Shown in pieces: positions 1-5,593 of a stretch of DNA of 5,593 nt. The translations under genes were made by a program, and so were the position numbers. The first letter of the stretch is position 1; every line of letters starts with the position of its first letter. The DNA comes from an uncultured Blastocatellia bacterium. GTDB taxonomy: Bacteria; Acidobacteriota; Blastocatellia; Pyrinomonadales; Pyrinomonadaceae. The notes under the pieces were generated by a model. It saw nothing but the letters and a program-made list of their open reading frames with translations. It did no database searches and was not told the DNA's origin. The stretch covers positions 1 through 5,593 of the forward strand of contig CAMLLD010000136.1 of NCBI GenBank assembly GCA_946480785.1, given 5' to 3'.

Positions 1-609
1 GGTCCAACTGAGACCACCATCTGGTCGGCCCTGAAGCGAGTCGAGAGTGGCGGTAACGGTATCGTCGCGATAGGCCGGCCCATCGCCAACACGCAACTCT
101 TTGTCCTCAACCCTGGTTTGCAGCCGGCGCCTGTTGGTGTGGCCGGTGAACTATTCATTGGTGGAGCGGGGCTGGCGCGCGGCTACCTCAACCGCGCGGA
201 ACTTACGGCGGAGAGATTCGTGCCCCATCCCTACGCCACGCAGGCCGGGGAGCGACTGTACCGCACCGGTGACACGGTCAGGTGGGGAGCGCAGGGAGAG
301 TTGGAGTTCATTGGTCGTGTTGATGGGCAGGTGAAGATACGCGGCTTCCGCGTGGAGCTGGGGGAAGTGGAAGCGGCGTTACGACAGCAAGCGCAGGTGC
401 GCGAGGCGGTGGTGCTCAGCAGCAGGGCCGCGACGGGAGAAAATCGGCTCATCGCTTACGTGCTTACGGAACCGGAAACAACCTTAACCACGAGCGGGCT
501 GCGGGCAGGGCTGAGAGCCTTGTTGCCGGAATACATGATTCCGGCTGCCTTTGAGTTCCTGGATGAGTTCCCACTGACACCCAGCGGCAAGATCGATCAG
601 CGCGCTTTG
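1..609 (+). other. Adenylation (A) domain, C-terminal part, upstream module
   Basis: Residues 1-203 are the end of an amino-acid-adenylating domain that forms aminoacyl-AMP and transfers it to the next carrier protein. The window opens inside core A5 (GPTETTIW, 1-8). A6 follows (GELFIGGAGLARGYLN, 49-64), then A7 (YRTGD, 87-91, with the ribose-binding Asp91), A8 (GRVDGQVKIRGFRVELGE, 105-122, with hinge Asp108), A9 (LPEYM, 175-179) and A10 (TPSGKIDQRAL, 193-203) with the catalytic lysine Lys197. Only three of the ten pocket positions are visible: Ile7 and Trp8 (GrsA 330 and 331) and the lysine. An I-W pair at these positions is known from glycine (DILQLGLIWK) and cysteine (DLYNLSLIWK) codes, so Gly or Cys is a weak guess. 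Everything N-terminal of A5 is outside the window. Confidence 0.95.
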
Positions 610-3600
610 CAGGCGCAGCAAGTGGAGTTCGAAGCGGCTGAAAGTGTGCCGGCGCGCACACCGGTGGAAGAGCTCGTGGCAACGATCTGGGCTGAGGTGC
701 TGGGGCGCGAGACGATCGGCGTGCATGACAACTTCTTCGAGTTGGGCGGGCATTCGCTGCTGGCGACGCAAGTTATCTCGCGCGTGCGTGATGCGTTCGG
801 TCAGGAAATAGCGTTGCGCAGTTTGTTTGGGCGACCGACGGTGGCTGGATTAGTTCAGAGCATCGAGCAGCAGCAACGTGCCGGGGCCGGGCTGCTCGCG
901 CCACCACTGGTGCGAGTAACGGGGGCCGAGCGGCTACCGCTGTCGTTTGCGCAACGACGCTTGTGGTTCCTGGATCAGATGGAGCCGGGCAACTCGTCAT
1001 ACAACATACCGGCAGCAGTGCGTTTGCGTGGCGTGCTCAATATCGAAGTATTGGAGCAAACGCTGTCGGAAGTAGTGCGCCGTCATGAAGTGCTGCGGAC
1101 GCGCTTCATCGCAATCGATGGCGAACCGGTGCAGGTGATCGATGCGGCCGCGCCAGTGAGGTTAGAAATACTCGACCTGAGCGCGTTGGACGAGGAAGCG
1201 CGGGAAGCGGAGATGCGGCGCCGGGCGCAGGTAGAAGCGAGCCTGCCGTTTGACTTGTCGCAAGAGCCGCTGTTACGTGTGAGCCTGATTCGTCTCGGCG
1301 CAGAGGAGCACGTGGCTTTGATGACGATGCATCACATCGTCAGTGATGGGTGGTCCATCGGCATCTTCATCAAGGAGGTGGCCACACTTTATAAAGCGTT
1401 TACTGCCGGCGAGGAGTCACCGCTTGAAGAGTTGGAGATTCAGTATGCCGACTTTGCGCACTGGCAACGTGGCTGGCTTGATGGTGAAGTGCTGGCCACA
1501 CAACTCGACTACTGGCGCGCGGAGTTAGCTGACGCTCCAACCGTGATCGATCTCCCGATCGATAAACCACGTCCACCAGTGCAGACGTATCGTGGCGCTT
1601 ATCATCCGGTCCAGCTCTCAACAGAACTGTCGGCGCAACTGCGAGACCTCAGCCGTCGTCATGGTTCAACTCTCTTCATGACGCTGCTCGCTGCCTTCGA
1701 CCTGCTGCTGTGCCGTTATGCAGGACAGGAACAGGTGTTAGTGGGCAGTCCAATCGCCAATCGCAATCGTTCTGAGACAGAAGCCTTGATCGGTTTCTTC
1801 GTGAACACCCTGGTGCTGCGCGGTGACGTGCGCGGCAATCCGAGTTTCGGTGAGTTGCTGCGGCGCGTGCGAGAGACGGCCTTGGGTGCGTATGCGCATC
1901 AGGACTTGCCGTTCGAGCGGTTGGTGGAGGAGTTACAGCCGGAAAGAGATATGAGCCGGTCGCCGCTGTTCCAGGTGACCTTCACCTGGCAGAACGCACC
2001 GAGCGAAACGTTGGAGTTGCCGGGTTTGAGCCTGAGCAGAGTGGATAGTGAGGGTACTACGGCGAAGTATGAGTTGATGCTCTTGCTGGGGGAAGGCAAC
2101 GGCGTGATCGCGGGCGCAATGGCATACAACCGCGATTTGTTCGAAGCGGCGACCGTCGAACGGCTGGTGGCAAGCTACGAGCGGGTGTTGCAAGCGGTGA
2201 TCGCAGACGCGGAGCAACGGGTGTTTGAGATCGAGTTGTTGAGCGAGGTAGAGCGGCAGCAGATCAGAGGATGGAATGAGACAGGGAGAGAATATAGCGG
2301 TGCGGTAACGATCCACCGTATGTTTGAAGAGCAGGCAGCGCGGCGCGGGGAAGCAGTGGCGCTGGTGTTTGCGGGCGAGCAGTTGAGTTATGCCGAACTG
2401 GACCGTCGCTCGAACCAACTGGCCCAGCATCTTGTTTCGCTGGGCGTCTCTCCTGATTCGCTGGTGGCTGTTTGCCTCGATCGTTCGCCGGAACTTTTCA
2501 TCGCGCTGCTCGGCATCTTGAAAGCCGGCGGCGCTTATCTGCCGCTCGATCCCTCATACCCGCTGGCACGTCTCTCCTTCATGCTGGCCGACGCTGGTTC
2601 ACCATTGCTCCTGACCACCGAGGCACTGGCTGATGAGTTGCCCACGCAGTGGACACCACCTCTGCTGCTCGATGCTGATTGGGATCTTATCGCTTTGAAC
2701 AGTGATGAGCCGCTCCCTGAGAAAGTCGTTGCTGCCGACCAACTCGCATATGTGATGTACACGTCGGGTTCGACGGGAACCCCGAAAGGCGTGGCCGTGA
2801 CGCATGGTGGTGTGGGGCGACTGGTCACGTCGCCGAACTACCTTCGCCTTGATTCAGATCAGACGCTGTTGCAACTGGCGCCGCTGACCTTTGATGCTTC
2901 GACACTCGAGGTGTGGGGAGCATTGCTGAATGGCGGGCGTCTGGTGGTGATGCCGCCGAGTGTGCCCACGCTCGACGAGATCAGAGGGGTGATTGGGGAC
3001 GAAGGAGTGACGACGCTGTGGCTGACTGCGGGCTTGTTCCACCTTATGGTCGATGAACAACTCGAAGGCTTGAGTCGAGTCGAACAACTGCTGGCCGGCG
3101 GCGATGTGCTCTCAGTGCCTCATGTTGAGAATTATCTGCCAGCGATAAGCAACAGCAATAGACGCTTGATCAACGGCTATGGGCCAACAGAGAACACGAC
3201 CTTCACCTGTTGTCATGTGATGGATGGCAACTCGATCTTGAATGGCAGCGTGCCGATTGGACGGCCGATTACGAACACGCAGGTCTATGTGCTGGACGCT
3301 GGTATGCAAGTGGCGCCGGTTGGAGTAGTGGGAGAGTTGTACATTGGCGGCGCCGGGTTGGCGCGCGGTTACTTCAACCAACCGGAGCTCACGGCAGAAC
3401 GATTCGTGCCGCATCCACAGAGTACCGAGCTCGGTGAACGTCTGTATCGCACGGGCGACATGGTGCGCTGGCACGAGAGTGGAGAGCTGGAGTTCATCGG
3501 TCGTGTAGATGGGCAGGTGAAGATACGTGGGTTCCGCATCGAGGTGGGAGAGATCGCAGCGGTGCTAGCGGTACATGCAGGAGTGAGAGAAGCGGTGGTG

Positions 3601-5593
3601 CTGGTGCGTGAAGACGAGCGCGGCGATAAACGGTTGGCGGCCTACGTGGTGAAAGAAGCAGAGAGCGAAGTGACGGCCGGAGAGTTGAAGGACTATTTGC
3701 GGGAGCGATTGCCGGAGTACATGCAGGTGCAGTGGGTGGTGGAAGTTGAAGAGATGCCGCTGACTGCGAACGGCAAAGTTGACCGGCGCGCGTTGCAGGC
3801 GATCGCCGTGGAGTCTGCAGGCAGCGGTGATCGGACTGTGCCGGCGCGGACGCCGGCGGAAGAAATCCTGGCGGCGATCTGGGCTGAGGTGCTGGGGCGC
3901 GACACGATAGGCGTGCACGACAACTTCTTCGAGTTGGGCGGGCACTCGCTGCTGGCCACGCAAGTGATCTCGCGAGTGCGGGATGCGTTCGGGCAGGAAG
4001 TAGGGTTGCGCAGCTTGTTCGAGCAGCCGACGGTGGCGGGACTGGCGCGTGAGATCGCAGCCGGACTGGGAGCGGAGTTGCAAGCGCCGCCGCTCGTGCG
4101 AGTGGAGCGAGCAGAGTGGCTGCCGCTCTCATTTGCGCAACAACGGCTGTGGTTCCTGGACCAGTTGGAGCCGGGCAGCTCGTTCTACAACATTCCGACC
4201 GCGGTGCGGTTGGATGGGGTGCTGAATGTGGAAGCGTTGGAGCGGACGCTGTCGGAAGTAGTGCGGCGTCATGAAGTGTTGCGGACGCACTTCATCGCCA
4301 TCGATGGCGAACCAGTGCAGGTGATCGAAGCGGCCGCACCGATCAAGTTGGAAGTGCTTGACCTGAGTGGTTTGGATGAAGTCGAGCGCGCGGCTACGAC
4401 ACAGCGGTTAATCGAAAAGGAGAGTGCGCGACGCTTCGACTTGTCGCGCGGCCCGCTGCTACGTGTGAGTCTGCTCGAACTCGGCGCAGAAGAGCATATA
4501 GCGCTGCTGACGCTGCATCACATCGTCAGCGATGGATGGTCCATAGGTGTCTTCGTGCGCGAAGTAGCCGCGCTCTACAGCGCTTATGTGCGTGGCGAAG
4601 AGTCGCCGCTGGCAGAGTTGCCGATTCAATATGCCGACTTCGCGCACTGGCAGCGCAACTGGCTGCAAGGCGATGTGCTCAACGCACAACTTGATTACTG
4701 GCGCGCGGAGTTGGCTAACGCTCCGACGGTAATCGGCCTGCCGATCGATAAACCTCGTCCACCAGTACAGACGTATCGTGGCGCTTTTCATCCGCTTCAG
4801 CTCTCAGCGGAACTGTCGGCGCAACTGCGCGACCTCAGCCGTCAGCACAGCTCGACGCTCTTCATGACGCTGCTGGCGGCTTTCGACCTGCTGCTGTGTC
4901 GTTACGCCGGCCAGGACCAGGTATTAGTCGGTAGTCCGATCGCTAATCGCAATCGTTCCGAGACAGAAGCGTTGATCGGATTCTTTGTGAACACCCTCGT
5001 GCTGCGCGGTGACGTGCGCGGCAATCCGAGTTTCCGTGAGTTGCTGCGGCGCGTGCGGGAGGCCGCGTTGGGCGCGTATGCGCATCAGGACCTACCGTTC
5101 GAGAAGCTCGTGGAGGAATTGCAACCAGACAGAGACATGAGCCGGTCGCCGCTGTTTCAGGTGATGTTTGTGTTGCAGAACGCACCGGGCGAAGCGTTGC
5201 AGTTGGAGGGATTGACGCTGAGTGGAATGGAGAGCGCAGGCGAGACGGTGAAGTTTGAGTTGATGCTCGAGTTGCAAGAAGTCGGCGACGTAGTCACAGG
5301 AGGCATTAATTACAGCCGCGACTTGTATGAAGCGGAGACCATCGGGCGGCTGGCGGCGAGTTACGAGCGGGTGTTGCAGGCGGTCGTGACTGATGCGGAG
5401 CAGCGCGTGTTTGAGATCGACTTATTGAGTGACGCAGAACGGCGGCAGGTCATCGACGAATGGAACGAGACGGCACGGGAGTACGCGGCTGCGTCGAGTT
5501 TGAGCGAGTTGTTCGAAGCACAAGCAGAGCGGAGCGGGGAAGCGGTGGCGGTGGTGTTCGAGGGTGAGCAGTTGACGTATGGGGAGTTGAACC
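1..5593 (+). CDS. Non-ribosomal peptide synthetase, internal fragment, (A)-T-C-A-T-C-(A)
   Basis: Frame 1 reads without a stop through the whole window, giving 1864 residues with both ends missing. Domains in order are: end of an adenylation domain (1-203), carrier protein (216-288), condensation (about 312-755), adenylation (771-1265), carrier protein (1280-1352), condensation (about 1374-1817) and the start of another adenylation domain (from about 1832). The protein would be a cytosolic assembly-line enzyme that activates amino acids with ATP, holds them as thioesters on phosphopantetheine arms and joins them into a peptide. All key motifs inside the window are intact and nothing suggests a frameshift or decay. 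No tailoring or release domain is present, so the window lies inside the line, not at its end. The native start, stop, promoter and neighbouring genes are outside. The family is certain; the product peptide is unknown, so no gene symbol is given. Confidence 0.98.
646..864 (+). other. Carrier protein (T/PCP) domain, upstream module
   Basis: Residues 216-288 form a peptidyl carrier protein of normal length. The motif DNFFELGGHSLLAT (243-256) contains Ser252 (bases 754-756), which a phosphopantetheinyl transferase would modify with the 4'-phosphopantetheine arm that carries the growing chain. The LGGHS form, as opposed to LGGDS, is the usual type before an ordinary condensation domain, whereas LGGDS is common before epimerases. 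This fits the C domain that follows directly. The entry linker begins VPARTPVEE, and the domain ends with the helix around RSLFGRPTVAGL (273-284). It is nearly identical to the second carrier protein of the window. The linkers differ by two residues on either side: the A-to-T linker is two residues shorter here and the T-to-C linker two longer. Confidence 0.96.
934..2265 (+). other. Condensation (C) domain, probably LCL type, complete module
   Basis: Residues about 312-755 form a full-length condensation domain, which makes the peptide bond between the chain on the upstream carrier (Ser252) and the residue on the downstream carrier (Ser1316). Motifs in order: C1 LSFAQRRLWF (314-323), C2 RRHEVLRTRF (360-369), catalytic C3 HHIVSDG (444-450, with His445 the second histidine and Asp449), C4 YADFAHWQ (482-489), C5 IGFFVNTLVLR (597-607), C6 HQDLPFE (633-639) and C7 RDMSRSPLFQV (649-659). 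No epimerase lies upstream, the carrier before it is of LGGHS type, and no extra N-terminal HHxxxxxG motif of dual E/C domains is seen. These facts favour an LCL domain joining two L-residues, but that subtype needs a phylogeny. It is collinear without gaps with the second C domain through the seven core motifs. Confidence 0.96.
2311..3795 (+). other. Adenylation (A) domain, complete, probably valine-activating
   Basis: Residues 771-1265 carry all core motifs: A1 LSYAEL (795-800), A2 LKAGGAYLPLDP (840-851), A3 TSGSTGTPKG (921-930, the phosphate-binding loop), A4 FDAST (964-968), A5 NGYGPTE (1058-1064), A6 GELYIGGAGLARGYFN (1111-1126), A7 YRTGD (1149-1153), A8 GRVDGQVKIRGFRIEVGE (1167-1184), A9 LPEYM (1237-1241) and A10 NGKVDRRAL (1257-1265) with catalytic Lys1259. 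Aligning by eye to the GrsA phenylalanine domain gives the ten pocket residues Asp965, Ala966, Leu969, Trp1007, Leu1031, Gly1033, Gly1059, Thr1067, Phe1068 and Lys1259, that is DALWLGGTFK. Codes of the form DAFW(I/L)GGTFK are established for valine, so valine or a close aliphatic residue is inferred. Asp965 supports an alpha-amino acid substrate. Codon use in the N-terminal part differs from its flanks. Confidence 0.96.
3838..4056 (+). other. Carrier protein (T/PCP) domain, complete module
   Basis: Residues 1280-1352 are the carrier protein that would receive the residue activated by the preceding A domain. The attachment serine is Ser1316 (bases 3946-3948) in DNFFELGGHSLLAT (1307-1320). It starts VPARTPAEE and ends in RSLFEQPTVAGL (1337-1348). 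From GVHDNFFELGGHS through the helix ending RDAFGQE the protein matches the first carrier exactly. The LGGHS form again fits direct hand-over to a plain condensation domain, with no epimerase in between. The linker from the A domain is two residues longer than in the upstream module and the linker to the C domain two residues shorter. Confidence 0.96.
4120..5451 (+). other. Condensation (C) domain, probably LCL type, downstream module
   Basis: Residues about 1374-1817 form a second full-length condensation domain, which would join the peptide on Ser1316 to the residue loaded by the next module. Motifs: C1 LSFAQQRLWF (1376-1385), C2 RRHEVLRTHF (1422-1431), catalytic C3 HHIVSDG (1506-1512), C4 YADFAHWQ (1544-1551), C5 IGFFVNTLVLR (1659-1669), C6 HQDLPFE (1695-1701) and C7 RDMSRSPLFQV (1711-1721). 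All look functional. The C5-C7 half is almost the same as in the first C domain, while the stretch before C3 (about 1460-1478) is very different. The LGGHS carrier upstream and the absence of an epimerase suggest an LCL subtype, which is not proven. Confidence 0.96.
5494..5593 (+). other. Adenylation (A) domain, N-terminal start only, downstream module
   Basis: After the linker WNETAREY (1821-1828) the protein continues with SSLSELFEAQAERSGEAVAV and reaches core A1 as LTYGELN (1858-1864), where the window ends. This matches position by position the start of the complete A domain (WNETGREY at 758-765, LSYAEL at 795-800). No pocket residue is reached, so the substrate is unknown. The order shows that the assembly line continues with at least one more amino-acid-loading module. 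Confidence 0.93.

Larger units (their letters stand above)
646..2265 (+). repeat. Intragenic module repeat, copy 1 (T-C unit)
   Basis: This T-C segment recurs about 3.19 kb downstream. The offset is 3192 bases in the carrier protein and 3186 bases throughout the C-domain core motifs, because two-residue differences in the linkers on either side of the carrier cancel. Exact shared stretches include 1813-1848, which equals 4999-5034 (36 bases, 12 codons, all synonymous positions included), and 26 bases around the carrier serine motif. The upstream A fragment also aligns to the A domain at offset 3186 (for example A8), so the true repeat unit is a whole module. It reflects module duplication, common in NRPS genes. 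Confidence 0.93.
3838..5451 (+). repeat. Intragenic module repeat, copy 2 (T-C unit)
   Basis: This is the downstream partner of the T-C unit at 646-2265. By hand count of aligned 60-base blocks, identity is about 93% at the carrier serine (3913-3972), 45% in the C domain before the catalytic motif (4387-4446), 67% after it (4567-4626), 92% at 4747-4806, 97% at 4987-5046 and 67% at 5227-5286. Such unequal similarity suggests partial homogenisation after duplication. Repeats of this kind are also places where short-read assemblies can join wrongly, although the reading frame stays open here. Confidence 0.92.

Noticed and set aside
101..334. 77-codon plus-strand frame in another phase
   Set aside because: It overlaps the conserved A6-A8 motifs of the adenylation domain in frame 1 and has no family features of its own.
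1813..1848. Exact 36-base repeat (also at 4999-5034) considered as a mobile-element or attachment site
   Set aside because: It encodes the conserved C-domain segment after FVNT in both copies, in frame and at the module period, so it is part of the module duplication. No transposase, inverted ends or target duplication are seen.
1933..2430. 165-codon open frame on the minus strand
   Set aside because: It is fully antisense to the C-A junction of the NRPS, where the plus-strand motifs are intact. A shorter relative of its translation appears at 5092-5277 only because the sense sequence is repeated there.
3565..4083. 172-codon open frame on the minus strand resembling the one at 484-771
   Set aside because: The likeness between the two antisense frames (for example a shared AQLEEVV stretch) is the mirror of the duplicated carrier-protein sequence, not evidence of an antisense gene family.
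3494..4132. 212-codon open frame on the minus strand
   Set aside because: It lies antisense to the A-T region of the NRPS frame, has a low-complexity Pro/Ala/Ser/Arg-rich translation with no recognisable domain, and arises because the GC-rich coding strand leaves few stops on the opposite strand.
1..5593. Promoters, terminators, RNA genes, CRISPR arrays or a separate novel system inside the window
   Set aside because: Every base is accounted for by one continuous coding frame with ordered NRPS motifs. I saw no intergenic gap, no spaced short repeats and no tRNA- or rRNA-like segment.

Overview
The whole window is the interior of one very large plus-strand gene. Frame 1 is open from base 1 to base 5593 (1864 codons plus one base), with no stop codon and no native start or end. 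It encodes a multimodular non-ribosomal peptide synthetase (NRPS). There is no intergenic DNA, so no promoter, ribosome binding site, terminator or RNA gene is expected or seen. Residue numbers below count from window base 1.

Layout: (1) the C-terminal part of an adenylation (A) domain, cut in at core A5, then a carrier protein (T/PCP) with Ser252; (2) a complete C-A-T module: condensation domain with HHIVSDG at 444-450, adenylation domain with cores A1-A10, carrier protein with Ser1316; (3) a second complete condensation domain (HHIVSDG at 1506-1512) and the first residues of a third adenylation domain, cut off in core A1. All catalytic motifs that fall inside the window look intact. No epimerase, methyltransferase, ketosynthase, reductase or thioesterase domain is seen, so this is a stretch of plain elongation modules.

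Working model: the upstream module loads one amino acid (the visible end of its pocket code, I-W, recalls Gly or Cys domains). The complete module reads D-A-L-W-L-G-G-T-F-K and most likely loads valine or a similar aliphatic residue. The first C domain joins the upstream peptide to that residue, and the second C domain passes the product to an unknown third residue. The peptide product cannot be named from this window.

The modules are paralogous repeats with a period of about 3186 bases. Their similarity is patchy: hand comparison of 60-base blocks gives from about 45% to 97% identity, and the A domain of the complete module has a stretch with different leucine codon use. Both point to recombination between modules or domain exchange.

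Organism: a GC-rich bacterium with a large NRPS gene. The linker and C-domain wording resembles NRPSs of soil bacteria such as Acidobacteriota, Myxococcota or similar groups, but this is an impression and no taxon can be assigned. I see a typical NRPS, not a new type of system.
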